A stretch of 54,144 nucleotides of DNA from an uncultured Steroidobacter sp. (GCF_937958065.1 NZ_CALFXI010000106.1:1-54144); one strand, 5' to 3'; counted from the stretch's first letter, positions 1 through 8,127 are shown. Program-made: numbers and translations. Notes: a model not told the origin generated them from the letters alone.

Positions 1-39
1 CGTTTTCTTTTCCGCTCCCGCTCGCGTACTTTCACGCTC

Positions 40-765
40 ATGCCGCTGAAGTTACTGACGCTGAACATTGAGCAGGATCGCCATCTCGATCGGGTGGCGC
101 AGACGATTGCCACGCACTTGCCTGACATCGTCTGTTTGCAGGAGGTGTTCGAGAAGGACTGCGCGAAGCTCGCGGCAGTAGGCGGTTATCAGGTGAAATA
201 CGCCATCAGCACGCTCATGCCGGAGGGAACGGCCGGCAACACGAGCCCACGCAGTTGGGGTGTGGCTGTGCTGACCAGGGTTCAACTGATCAACCAAACC
301 GTCGCGTACTACTCCGACGATCCGCGCATCCGCATCTTCGATGCGCCGAACGACCTGCGACGGATGGTGGTCATGACGGAGCTACAGCACGAGGGGCGGT
401 TCTACCGATTCGGCACCACCCACTTCACCTGGTCGATGGCCGGCGCGACCACCGAAGAGCAACTCGCGGACTTCGCGAGACTCAAGCGGGTGTTGCTGCC
501 GTACTCGGACTATGTGCTGTGTGGCGATTTCAATGCGCCCCGCGGCGGAGATCTGTTCGCCAGATTCACGGACGAGCTGGGGCTCATCGATCACCTGCCA
601 CCGAACGTCACCACGACGATCGATCCGCAGTTCCACTATGCCGGCGCGTTGGAGCTGGCGGTCGATACCATCTTCTCGACCCCTGAGTATTCGGTCACGG
701 ACGTGCAGGTGCTCGAAGGGATCAGCGATCACAAAGGAATATTGGCGCGGGTCGCTCGGCCATGA
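40..765 (+). CDS. Endonuclease/exonuclease/phosphatase (EEP) family protein
   Basis: A 241-residue protein with the EEP (DNase I/sphingomyelinase-like) fold signature in order: an N-terminal LNIEQ strand, the metal-binding Glu in CLQEV (about residue 36), the GDFNAP motif (about 162-167) and the C-terminal SDHKGI motif that supplies the catalytic His (about 230). Members hydrolyse phosphodiester or phosphomonoester bonds with Mg2+. No signal peptide is evident, so it is probably cytoplasmic. The substrate cannot be told from sequence: nucleic acid, phospholipid and small phosphoesters are all possible. Its stop codon overlaps the start of the next gene (ATGA), suggesting translational coupling. 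The ATG at 40 is the first in frame after the window edge, so a slightly longer protein is not excluded. Confidence 0.85.
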   Translation: MPLKLLTLNIEQDRHLDRVAQTIATHLPDIVCLQEVFEKDCAKLAAVGGYQVKYAISTLMPEGTAGNTSPRSWGVAVLTRVQLINQTVAYYSDDPRIRIFDAPNDLRRMVVMTELQHEGRFYRFGTTHFTWSMAGATTEEQLADFARLKRVLLPYSDYVLCGDFNAPRGGDLFARFTDELGLIDHLPPNVTTTIDPQFHYAGALELAVDTIFSTPEYSVTDVQVLEGISDHKGILARVARP

Positions 766-1415
766 CGATGAGCGAAGCCCTGACTGCAAACATGCGAACG
801 CTCGTCTTGGTGCTCGATCTCGCCGGCACGTTCGTGTTCGCGCTCTCGGGCGCGACGGCGGGGGCGCGGCGGCATTTGGATATCTTCGGCATCCTCGTGC
901 TGGCGTTCGCCGCGGCTTGCGCTGGCGGTATCGCGCGGGATGTTTTGATCGGGGCCACGCCGCCGGCGGCGATCACTGATTGGCGGTATCTTGCTACGTC
1001 GATGGTGGCCGGCATCATCGCGTTCCGATGGCACACGGCCATCGAGCGCATGGCGAATCCGGTTCGAATGTTCGACGCCGCGGGGCTGGCTCTGTTTGCG
1101 GTGGCGGGCGCTCAGAAGGCGCTGGCGTTCGAGCTCAATCCAGTCATGGCGGCGTTGTTCGGCATGTTGACCGGTATCGGCGGTGGTGTGGTTCGCGATC
1201 TGTTGCTGGCGCAGATTCCATTGGTGTTGCGTGCCGAGCTCTATGCGGTGGCGGCCCTTGGCGGTGCGACGGTCGTGGTGTTGGGCGATCGGCTCGGGGC
1301 GCCGCCGCTGCCGACTGCTCTGTGCGCAGCTGCGTTTTGTTTCGTATTGCGCGTGCTGGCGATCAAGCGTGGCTGGCACTTGCCCAAGGCGTTTCAGCAG
1401 CCGCCGCAGAAATGA
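762..1415 (+). CDS. TRIC/YadS-type (UPF0126) membrane protein
   Basis: A 217-residue, very hydrophobic protein made of two homologous halves, each with three probable membrane helices. Each half carries the family's glycine-rich motif: GGIARDVLIG near residue 63 and GGGVVRDLLL near 144. This is the bacterial trimeric intracellular cation channel-like family (PF03458, YadS/YicG); some members have been described as glycine transporters or cation channels. The ATG at 762 overlaps the stop of the EEP gene. A second ATG at 792 would remove ten polar residues and is an equally plausible start. The transported species is unknown. The gene stops a few bases before the convergent RpiR gene ends. Confidence 0.88.
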   Translation: MTMSEALTANMRTLVLVLDLAGTFVFALSGATAGARRHLDIFGILVLAFAAACAGGIARDVLIGATPPAAITDWRYLATSMVAGIIAFRWHTAIERMANPVRMFDAAGLALFAVAGAQKALAFELNPVMAALFGMLTGIGGGVVRDLLLAQIPLVLRAELYAVAALGGATVVVLGDRLGAPPLPTALCAAAFCFVLRVLAIKRGWHLPKAFQQPPQK

Positions 1416-1420
1416 ACGCG

Positions 1421-2311
1421 TCACTCGATCCGGCGCTTGATCAGTTCCTCACCGGAGGACTGCAGCTTGGCCGCCGTTCGGGTCTTGTGCTTCAAGGCCA
1501 GGAACACGAATAACGCATCGATCAACGCCAGCTGGGTCACGCGCGAGGCGAGCGGTGCCTGAAAATATTTGATCTCGCTCGGCGTCGCGTACAGGCAGTA
1601 GTCGCTATGAGTCGTGATCGGCGATTTCATGGCGTTGGTCAGGCCGATGGTGGTCGCGCCCTTGGCTTTGGCGACCTGCAGGCATTCCACGGTTTCGCGA
1701 GTCGTGCCCGACAACGAGATGCCGATGGCGACGTCGCCCTTCTCCAGCTGAGTGGCGGCCATGAGCTGAATGTGCGAATCGAAGTGGGCAGACGCCTGCA
1801 ATCCGAGCAGCAGGAATTTGCAGTACGCGGTGTGAGCAACGGGATAGGACAGGCCGATTGAAAACAGCTCCACACGCCGGCTCTTGTCGATCACTTGCGC
1901 GATTTTTTCGAACTGCCCGGGCGGATTGATCTGCAACGTCTCGGTCAGGCTCTGGGCGTGCACCTGAAACACTTTCTCCAGCGTCGAGCCGCTCTCCTGC
2001 GTCTGTCCGGCGGGTAAGCCCGACTGCGCCAGGTCCCGGGCCAGCGCGATCTTGAATTCGGCGAAACCCGCCACGCCGACGCGACGGCAGAACGCCACGA
2101 TGGCGCCGACACTGGCGCCACAGTCGTCTTTCAACTGTGCGATCGACGAGGTGATGACCCGCTCCGGATCGGCGAGCACACAGTCTGCAATCAACCGGTC
2201 TGTCGGATTGAGGGAGGCGAGGATGCCTTTGATATAGGTCAGCAACGGCCGCCGGCTGTCGCCACCCAACGTGTCGGTCGATGCCTTTGAGGATGAGTTC
2301 TTGCGTCGCAC
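1421..2311 (-). CDS. RpiR/MurR-family transcriptional regulator with SIS domain
   Basis: A 296-residue protein with an N-terminal HTH_6 DNA-binding domain (about residues 22-95, with the IAQLKDDCGASVGAIVAF helix-turn-helix) and a C-terminal SIS sugar-isomerase domain (about 125-260) that in this family senses a phosphosugar. It is read away from the ten-gene sugar operon starting at 2461, with a 149-bp shared control region between them. This is the usual layout for a local regulator. An inverted repeat at 2368-2399 in that region is a candidate operator. The likely ligand is a phosphorylated intermediate of the operon's pathway (inference). Length is normal for RpiR proteins and no key segment appears missing. 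Confidence 0.92.
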   Translation of the reverse strand: MRRKNSSSKASTDTLGGDSRRPLLTYIKGILASLNPTDRLIADCVLADPERVITSSIAQLKDDCGASVGAIVAFCRRVGVAGFAEFKIALARDLAQSGLPAGQTQESGSTLEKVFQVHAQSLTETLQINPPGQFEKIAQVIDKSRRVELFSIGLSYPVAHTAYCKFLLLGLQASAHFDSHIQLMAATQLEKGDVAIGISLSGTTRETVECLQVAKAKGATTIGLTNAMKSPITTHSDYCLYATPSEIKYFQAPLASRVTQLALIDALFVFLALKHKTRTAAKLQSSGEELIKRRIE

Positions 2312-2332
2312 ACGACCATTCTATGAGCAGCC

Positions 2333-2361
2333 TTGACAGGGCACCAGCAGCCGCGTAATTT
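2333..2361 (+). promoter_or_regulatory. Sigma70-type promoter of the sugar operon
   Basis: A perfect -35 box TTGACA (2333-2338) is followed, after exactly 17 bp, by a -10-like TAATTT (2356-2361). Transcription would begin near 2368, leaving a leader of about 90 nt before the aldolase start at 2461. It sits just outside the start of the divergent RpiR gene. Confidence rests on the box match and spacing only. Confidence 0.6.
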
Positions 2362-2367
2362 TGAATC

Positions 2368-2399
2368 AAGTTCAGTCATACTACAAAACTTGTGAACTT
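2368..2399. promoter_or_regulatory. Inverted repeat, candidate RpiR operator
   Basis: AAGTTCA (2368-2374) and its exact complement TGAACTT (2393-2399) are separated by 18 bp. The repeat begins where the predicted promoter would start transcription, so a bound regulator would block or modulate the operon. Related TTCA-containing motifs recur just downstream (near 2400-2406). That the adjacent RpiR protein binds here is inference. Confidence 0.45.
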
Positions 2400-2460
2400 C
2401 GTTCAGTGCGTCCGGAACAGTTCACCAGCGCCAGTCTCTATCGTCCGCGCGGAACCCCCA

Positions 2461-3321
2461 ATGTCGCTCGAATCCATCCCTCGCCTGATGCAGCACGCAC
2501 GTCGTCACGACTATGCGCTCGGGTATTTCGAAAGCTGGAGTCTGGAGTCCGTGCAGGGCGTGATCGATGCGGCCGAGGCAACGCGCTCGCCCGTCATCAT
2601 CGGTTTCAATGGCGAATGGCTGGCGGAACGGCAGAACGCCTCGGCCCAGGAACTGCGCCTGTATGCCGCGCTCGGGCGGGCGGCGGCCACCGAGGCCAAT
2701 GTCCCGGTCGGCTTCATCTTCAATGAATGCCCGAACGATGCGTGGGTGGAACAGGCCATCGGCGCGGGCTTCAACCTGGTGATGCCTGCCGATCCGCACG
2801 CGCCGCTGGAGGATTACACCCGTCGCGTGAAGCGGCTGACCGCGCTGGCCCACAGCCATGAGGTGGCGGTGGAAGCGGATTTCGAAGCCGATGCGCTCGA
2901 CGCGGTTGCATACGCCGAAGGGGCCGCGAAGTTCGTCGCCGAGACCGGCGTCGATCTGCTCGCCATCAGCGTCGGCAACGAAGAAATCAAACTGGAAGGC
3001 CGTTCGCCGCTGGATCTGAACCGTCTCGAAGCGGTGGGCCGGCGGGTCGATGTGCCGTTGGTGTTACACGGCGGCACCGGCATCGAGGACGACTCGATCA
3101 AGGCCGCCATCCATCTGGGGGTCAGGAAGATCAACTATGGCACCTATATGAAGCAGAAGTATCTTCGAGTGATCCGCGAGGCGTTGGCCACCGCCGAGCC
3201 CAATCCGCATGCACTGCTCGGCGATGGCAGCCAAACCGATCTGATGGTCGTCGGTCGTCACGTCGTGAAGGACGCGGTGCTGGAGCGAATCGAGCTGCTC
3301 GGGTGCTGCGGTAGGGCTTGA
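2461..3321 (+). CDS. Class II ketose-bisphosphate aldolase homologue with altered metal ligands
   Basis: A 286-residue protein of the KbaY/GatY/FbaA TIM-barrel family, recognisable end to end: YALGYFESWSLESVQ near the N terminus, VEADF near 137-141, LVLHGGTG at 200-207 and KINYGT at 223-228. The normal active-site HLDH(H/G) segment is replaced by FIFNE. The catalytic Asp position becomes Asn88 and the first Zn-ligand His becomes Glu89. The second His ligand (GTAHG in relatives) becomes Glu175 (VGNEEI); only His203 is kept. It is the first gene of the operon. It may bind a different metal, catalyse a different C-C reaction, or be a non-classical member. The start at 2461 is chosen because homology begins there; an upstream ATG at 2392 would add 23 unrelated residues. 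Confidence 0.85.
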   Translation: MSLESIPRLMQHARRHDYALGYFESWSLESVQGVIDAAEATRSPVIIGFNGEWLAERQNASAQELRLYAALGRAAATEANVPVGFIFNECPNDAWVEQAIGAGFNLVMPADPHAPLEDYTRRVKRLTALAHSHEVAVEADFEADALDAVAYAEGAAKFVAETGVDLLAISVGNEEIKLEGRSPLDLNRLEAVGRRVDVPLVLHGGTGIEDDSIKAAIHLGVRKINYGTYMKQKYLRVIREALATAEPNPHALLGDGSQTDLMVVGRHVVKDAVLERIELLGCCGRA

Positions 3322-3324
3322 TCT

Positions 3325-4278
3325 ATGCCGGATGTGGGCTGTGCAGGGCTGCTGGTCGAAGACACATTCTGTGGTCCGCTCGCGGCGCTGCCGCCGCAGG
3401 GCGCATTGCTGGCGCTGGATGACATGCCGGTGCGGGCCGGAGGTTGTGCCGCCAATGTAGCCATCGATCTTGCCAAGCAGGGCATCGCCGTCGACCTCGC
3501 GGGCTGCGTAGGGCGCGACGGATCCGCCGACGCGTTGCTGAAAACGTTCGCCAGGCACGACATCGGGTGTTCCCGGATCGTGCGAGTCGAGCATCATCCG
3601 ACCAGCCGCACCATCATCCTGCTGATCGAAGGGCAGGATCGTCGTTACCTGCACGTGATCGGCGCCAACAACGCGTTCACCATCGATCAGATCGCCTCGG
3701 AATGGCTGGCGTCGCTGAAGGTGTTTTATCTCGGCGGCCTGTTTGCGCTGCCGGGGATCGAGTTCTCGAAGCTCGCGGCGCTGTTGTCGTGCTGTCGTGA
3801 GGCGCGAGTTAAAACCGTCGTCGACGTGGTGGTCCCGCACGGCCAGGCAGGACTGGCGCAATTGAAACCTTTGCTGCCGCTCATCGATGTGTTCCTGCCG
3901 AATGATGACGAGGCACGCGCCTTTACCGGGTTCGCGGATCCGTTCGACCAATTGCGCGCGCTAACCGATGCGGGTGCGAACACCGTGATCATTACCCGGG
4001 GTGGCAGCGGATCGGTCGCGGCATGCGACGGAAAGACCTGGACCTGTGGCGCCTACAGCATGGATGTGGTCGATCCGTCCGGCTCCGGTGATGCATTCAC
4101 CTCGGGCGTCATCCGCAGCCTGCTGCAAGGCTGGGATCTGCCGCAAACACTTCGTTATGCAAGCGCCGTCGGTGCATCGGCCACCAGGGCGGCGGGCACG
4201 ACGGACTCCGTTTTCACGGCCGCTGAAGCAGAAGCTTTTGTGATCGAACACCCGCTGACTGTCACCGAGGGTCGCTGA
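3325..4278 (+). CDS. PfkB-family carbohydrate kinase
   Basis: A 317-residue ribokinase-fold kinase. It has the N-terminal GGCAANVAIDLAKQG signature (about residues 39-53) that contacts the sugar, and the C-terminal PfkB signature DPSGSGDAF (about 250-258) with the catalytic Asp and anion hole. It should transfer phosphate from ATP to a hydroxyl of a sugar or sugar acid. The start lies 3 bp after the aldolase stop, so the two are translated together. In this operon it most likely phosphorylates the ketose made by the D-lyxose-type isomerase, or a phosphosugar, before aldol cleavage (inference). Exact specificity cannot be read from the sequence. Confidence 0.9.
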   Translation: MPDVGCAGLLVEDTFCGPLAALPPQGALLALDDMPVRAGGCAANVAIDLAKQGIAVDLAGCVGRDGSADALLKTFARHDIGCSRIVRVEHHPTSRTIILLIEGQDRRYLHVIGANNAFTIDQIASEWLASLKVFYLGGLFALPGIEFSKLAALLSCCREARVKTVVDVVVPHGQAGLAQLKPLLPLIDVFLPNDDEARAFTGFADPFDQLRALTDAGANTVIITRGGSGSVAACDGKTWTCGAYSMDVVDPSGSGDAFTSGVIRSLLQGWDLPQTLRYASAVGASATRAAGTTDSVFTAAEAEAFVIEHPLTVTEGR

Positions 4279-4280
4279 CG

Positions 4281-4523
4281 ATGGAAGTGAATATGAAGAT
4301 GCCGGATCTCGCCACCAACGAAGGGGTGGAGCTGGGCATCACCCGCTGGCTCGCCAACGAGGGCGATGCCGTGAAACGCGGCCAGGCGCTGCTCGAGATC
4401 GAGACCGATAAAGCGGTCCAGGAAGTGGAGTGCATCGCCAACGGCACGCTCACCACCATTCATGTGCCCTCGGGGCAGAAGGTGGCCGTCGGCACCGTCA
4501 TTGCCACCATCAAGGTGAGCTGA
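4281..4523 (+). CDS. Stand-alone lipoyl (biotinyl/lipoyl attachment) domain protein
   Basis: Only 80 residues, consisting entirely of one lipoyl domain. It has the hairpin motif EIETDKAVQEV, whose Lys (about residue 44) is the lipoylation site. E2 components of 2-oxoacid dehydrogenases carry this domain fused to a peripheral-subunit-binding segment and an acyltransferase domain; both are absent here. The following E1 gene starts inside its stop codon (TGATG at 4521-4525), so the carrier and the E1 are made together. It probably acts as a separate swinging-arm protein accepting an acyl or hydroxyacyl group from the E1. Where the acyl group goes next is not known; see the findings. Confidence 0.9.
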   Translation: MEVNMKMPDLATNEGVELGITRWLANEGDAVKRGQALLEIETDKAVQEVECIANGTLTTIHVPSGQKVAVGTVIATIKVS

Positions 4524-6538
4524 TGTCCGACTACGACCGCAAATTCCTGCTGGATCTCTATGAGCGGATGGTGCTGATCCGCGAGTTCGAGGACACGGTC
4601 AAGTTCCTGTTCCTCGAAGGCACCATGCCCGGGACGATTCATCAATGTCAGGGCCAGGAGGCGACCGCTGTCGGGGTGTGCGCGGCGCTGGCGCCCGACG
4701 ACTGGATCACTTCGACGTTCCGTGGCCATGGTCATGCGCTGGCGAAGGGGCTGACGCCACAAGAGCTGATGGATGAGTTGTTCGGCGCCGAGACTGGCTG
4801 CTGCAAAGGCCGCGGCGGTTCGATGCACGTCGGCAACATGAACAAGGGGATGGTCCCGGGTATTGCCATCGTGGCGGGTGGCATTCCCTTGGCCGCGGGC
4901 ATGGCGCTGTCATTCAAGCTGGAAAACAAGCCACAGGTGGTGGCGTCCTTCTTTGGTGATGGCGCCATTGCCGAGGGAGCGTTCCATGAAGGCGTCAACA
5001 TGGCGGCGATCTGGAATCTCCCGGTCATTCTGGTCTGCGAGAACAATCTCTACGGCGCGTCGACCCATGTCGATCTGGTGATGAAGAACTCGCGCATCTC
5101 GGATCGCGCGAAGTCTTATGGATTCCGTGGAGAGACAGTGGACGGCAATGATGTGCTGGCAGTGTATGAAGCCGCGCAGAAAGCAGCTGCCGAGTGTCGG
5201 GCCGGCAAAGGTCCGGTGCTGCTGGAGTTGCTGACCTATCGCCGCACCGGACACTCGCGTCGCGATCCATGTCATTACCAACCCAAGGATGAGCGTGAGG
5301 TATGGGCGCAGCGCGATCCCATCGAGCGGTTCGCCGCCCGGATCGGGCTCACGTCCGAAGAACATGAGCTGATCAACACACGCATCCAGAAGTTGCTCGC
5401 CGAAGCGGTCGAGCGCGCGAAGGTCGCGCCTCATCCGAGTGCGAGCGGCCTGACCGAGTATGTTTTTGCCGAGGCGTCGCCGCGGTCATCTGCGCTCAGT
5501 GAACATGTAGACCCCGTCGTGAGCGCAGGTGGTTCAACGCGGCGTCTCGGCATCGCCGAGGCGCTGCGCGAAGGCATTGCCGAAGAAATGGCTGCCGATC
5601 CGCGCGTGTTCTGCATCGGTGAAGACATTGGGGTGCCGGGAGGATGGGGTGGTGCGTTCACGGTGACGCTGGGCCTGGAGAAGAGCTTTCCGCAGCGCAT
5701 GATCAACACGCCGATCGCCGAGCTCGGCTTCTTCGGCCTGGCCACCGGCGCGGCCATGATGGGCATGCGGCCGATCGCCGATGTGCAGTATGGCGATTTT
5801 CTGTTCCTGGCCAGCGATCAAATCATCAACAACGCAGCCAAGCTGCGCTACATGTCCGGCGGAACCATCAGTGTTCCACTGGTGATGCGCGCACCGGTCG
5901 GCGCTACGGGCCGAGGTTCGCAGCATGCTCAGAACATGGAACGCTATTTCACGGGCGTGCCTGGATTGAAAGTGGTTGCGCCGTCGAATGCCTATGACGC
6001 CAAAGGGTTGCTCAAAGCCGCGCTCCGCGACGGCAATCCCGTGCTCATGTTCGAGCACAAGCTGTTGTACGGCTCGAAGGGCGCACGCGCCGAAGGCGGC
6101 GCGGTCGACGCGTCGAGTGACATCCCGGCGGAAGATTACATCGTGCCCATCGGCAAGGCGGCGATTCGTCGCGAAGGCAAGCGAGTCACCGTGCTCGCGT
6201 GGCTGCTGATGGTTCATTACGCGATGCAAGCGGCCGATGAGCTGGATGCGGAAGTCATCGATGTGCGCAGTCTGTCTCCCATCGACTGGGAAACGATCGG
6301 CGCATCGGTGCGCAAGACGGGTCACGCAGTGATCGTCGAAGAGGGGCCGATCACGGGAGGAGTCGGCGCCGAGATCGCTGCCGGCATCGCCGAGCGTTGG
6401 CCGTCAGTGCGCGTGACTCGCGTGGCCTCGCCGGATGTTCCCGTTCCCTTCACCCCAGTGCTCGAAAACGCTTATCGCCCGGACGTGGCGCGCATCTCGA
6501 AGGGCGTGCGCCGGATATTGGAGGAGAGCCATGGCTGA
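4523..6538 (+). CDS. Fused alpha/beta E1 2-oxoacid dehydrogenase (TPP-dependent)
   Basis: A 671-residue protein joining both halves of a pyruvate/acetoin/branched-chain-type E1. Residues 1-310 are the alpha part, with the TPP/Mg motif running from GDG (145-147) to NN (174-175) and the TFRGHGHALAKG loop. A linker at about 310-340 leads to the beta part (RRLGIAEAL at 341 to the end), with GEDIG, the YGDFLFLASDQI helix and an LSPIDWETI segment. Such enzymes decarboxylate a 2-oxoacid and reductively acylate a lipoyl domain, here probably the upstream 80-residue protein. No E2 or E3 gene occurs in the window. ATG 4523 is chosen because alpha-subunit homology starts there. Its 3' end overlaps the next gene by 8 bp. 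Confidence 0.9.
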   Translation: MSDYDRKFLLDLYERMVLIREFEDTVKFLFLEGTMPGTIHQCQGQEATAVGVCAALAPDDWITSTFRGHGHALAKGLTPQELMDELFGAETGCCKGRGGSMHVGNMNKGMVPGIAIVAGGIPLAAGMALSFKLENKPQVVASFFGDGAIAEGAFHEGVNMAAIWNLPVILVCENNLYGASTHVDLVMKNSRISDRAKSYGFRGETVDGNDVLAVYEAAQKAAAECRAGKGPVLLELLTYRRTGHSRRDPCHYQPKDEREVWAQRDPIERFAARIGLTSEEHELINTRIQKLLAEAVERAKVAPHPSASGLTEYVFAEASPRSSALSEHVDPVVSAGGSTRRLGIAEALREGIAEEMAADPRVFCIGEDIGVPGGWGGAFTVTLGLEKSFPQRMINTPIAELGFFGLATGAAMMGMRPIADVQYGDFLFLASDQIINNAAKLRYMSGGTISVPLVMRAPVGATGRGSQHAQNMERYFTGVPGLKVVAPSNAYDAKGLLKAALRDGNPVLMFEHKLLYGSKGARAEGGAVDASSDIPAEDYIVPIGKAAIRREGKRVTVLAWLLMVHYAMQAADELDAEVIDVRSLSPIDWETIGASVRKTGHAVIVEEGPITGGVGAEIAAGIAERWPSVRVTRVASPDVPVPFTPVLENAYRPDVARISKGVRRILEESHG

Positions 6539-7424
6539 CACCGAAGCACTCAAAGAAGCAAAGAATTTCCATGAGGACGTGCCGATGCGCACGCCCGGAT
6601 TCTTTCTGCGGGGCGCGGGCTCGCTCGACTGGGGCATGAAGAATCGTCTGGCGCGCATCTTCAATCCCGAAACCGCGCGTACGGTCATGCTGGCCATCGA
6701 TCATGGCTATTTCCAGGGACCGACCACTGGCCTGGAGCGCGTGGATCTGAACATCGTCCCGCTGATGCCCATGGCCGATGCGTTGATGCTCACGCGCGGC
6801 ATTCTACGAACGACAGTGCCGCCGGCCATCAACAAGCCCATCGTCATGCGCTGCAGCGGTGGTCCGAGCATTCTGAAGGAGCTGTCGAACGAGGAACTCG
6901 CGGTCGACATCGAAGATGCGATCCGGATGAATGTTTCAGCGCTGACCACGCAGGTATTCATCGGCGGTCAGTTCGAGACGCAGTCGGTGCACAACATGAC
7001 CCGGCTCGTCGACATGGGTCTGCGCTATAGCATTCCCACGATGGCCGTCACCGCGGTGGGCAAGGAACTGACGCGGGATGCTCAGTACCTGCGCCTGGCT
7101 TGCCGCATCTGTGCCGAGCTCGGGGCGCAGATCGTCAAGACGTACTACTGCGCCGAAGGCTTCGAAACGGTCACGGCCTCGTGCCCGGTGCCGATCGTGA
7201 TGGCGGGTGGCAAGAAACTGCCGGAGTTCGATGCACTGACGATGGCGTACAACGCGATTCAACGCGGAGCGGCCGGCGTCGACATGGGTCGCAATATTTT
7301 CCAGAGCGACGCGCCGCGCGCCATGATGCAGGCGATCCATAAGGTCGTGCACCACGGCGTCAAGCCCAAGGAAGCGCACGAGCTGTTCCTCACGCTGCGA
7401 AGCGAAGAGTCCAAGGTACATTGA
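6531..7424 (+). CDS. LsrF-like thiolase / DhnA-type class I aldolase
   Basis: A 297-residue TIM-barrel protein of the DeoC/FbaB/LaCD superfamily, closest in feel to LsrF. LsrF passes an acetyl group from 3-hydroxy-2,4-pentanedione 5-phosphate to CoA. Key residues are present: LAIDHGYFQGP (55-64, including His58) and the Schiff-base Lys203 in QIVKTYY, with the phosphate-binding AGGKK and GRNIFQ segments downstream. No LsrK/LsrR/LsrB-type AI-2 genes are nearby, so an AI-2 role is unlikely. The position just after the E1/lipoyl pair suggests that it cleaves a diketone- or ketose-phosphate and may produce or accept an acyl group (inference). The start at 6531 has a good GGAGAG ribosome-binding site and overlaps the E1 gene by 8 bp. 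Confidence 0.85.
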   Translation: MADTEALKEAKNFHEDVPMRTPGFFLRGAGSLDWGMKNRLARIFNPETARTVMLAIDHGYFQGPTTGLERVDLNIVPLMPMADALMLTRGILRTTVPPAINKPIVMRCSGGPSILKELSNEELAVDIEDAIRMNVSALTTQVFIGGQFETQSVHNMTRLVDMGLRYSIPTMAVTAVGKELTRDAQYLRLACRICAELGAQIVKTYYCAEGFETVTASCPVPIVMAGGKKLPEFDALTMAYNAIQRGAAGVDMGRNIFQSDAPRAMMQAIHKVVHHGVKPKEAHELFLTLRSEESKVH

Positions 7425-7425
7425 G

Positions 7426-8127
7426 ATGGCGCGATCACCCCTCGTTGATCGATTGCGCACATCGGCGCCTCAGATCAGCGTAGGGGTGCTCACCGCGGAC
7501 TGGATGACGCTGGGCTCGCAGCTGCATCTGATCGAAGCCGCGGGTGTCGAACTGCTGCATTTCGATGTGATGGATGGCGTGTTCTGCCCCATGTTGACCC
7601 TGGGCCCGCCCGTGGTCGCCGGGCTGAAGACACGTCTGCTCAAGGACGTGCACCTGATGATCGACGATCCATTGAGCAAGCTGGACGCTTTCGTTGCGGC
7701 CGGTGCCGACATCATCACCGTGCATGCAGAGTCCACCCGTCATATTCATCGCGCGCTGCAGGCATTGGGCAGGATGACGAACGCGAACGATCCAGATCGC
7801 GGCATCGTGCGTGGCATCGCCTTGAATCCGGGCACGCCGCTGGACGTGCTCGATCCGCTGGCGGGCGAGTTCGATCTGGTGCTGCTGCTGGCGGTGAATC
7901 CTGGCTGGAGCGGTCAGAAGTTCATCGCCTCGGCCGGCGAACGAGTCAAGCGACTGCGGGAACGTCTGGGAGATTCGGCTTTGATCTGTGTGGACGGCGG
8001 CGTCACTCGCGACAACATCGGGCAGATCGCCCGGCTCGGCGCCGACATCATCGTGACCGGGAGCGCGGTGTTCGATGGCAAAGCCCCGTTGGAGAATGCC
8101 AAGGCCATGCAAGGCGCGTTGCGATGA
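7426..8127 (+). CDS. Ribulose-phosphate 3-epimerase family protein
   Basis: A 233-residue TIM-barrel protein with the metal and catalytic residues of the family in order: LHFDVMDG (His and Asp ligands), KDVHLMID (His), the NPGWSGQKF phosphate loop and VDGGV (Asp). It epimerises C3 of a ketose phosphate, classically D-ribulose 5-phosphate to D-xylulose 5-phosphate; relatives act on D-allulose 6-phosphate. The usual GHFVPN after VMDG is GVFCPM here, so a shifted substrate is possible. It sits in the middle of the operon, away from the rpe-gph-trpE context of housekeeping copies, which points to a pathway-specific paralogue. It starts directly after the LsrF-like gene and overlaps the next start (ATGA). 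Confidence 0.9.
   Translation: MARSPLVDRLRTSAPQISVGVLTADWMTLGSQLHLIEAAGVELLHFDVMDGVFCPMLTLGPPVVAGLKTRLLKDVHLMIDDPLSKLDAFVAAGADIITVHAESTRHIHRALQALGRMTNANDPDRGIVRGIALNPGTPLDVLDPLAGEFDLVLLLAVNPGWSGQKFIASAGERVKRLRERLGDSALICVDGGVTRDNIGQIARLGADIIVTGSAVFDGKAPLENAKAMQGALR

Noticed and set aside
4281..4523. Reading the 80-residue lipoyl protein as a truncated E2
   Set aside because: It has its own start and stop, ends at a natural domain boundary, and its stop overlaps the E1 start. It looks like a designed stand-alone carrier, not a broken gene; no acyltransferase fragments follow.
4523..6538. Calling the TPP enzyme a transketolase
   Set aside because: The order alpha-type GDG...NN domain then beta-type domain, and the adjacent lipoyl protein, fit a 2-oxoacid dehydrogenase E1 rather than a transketolase.
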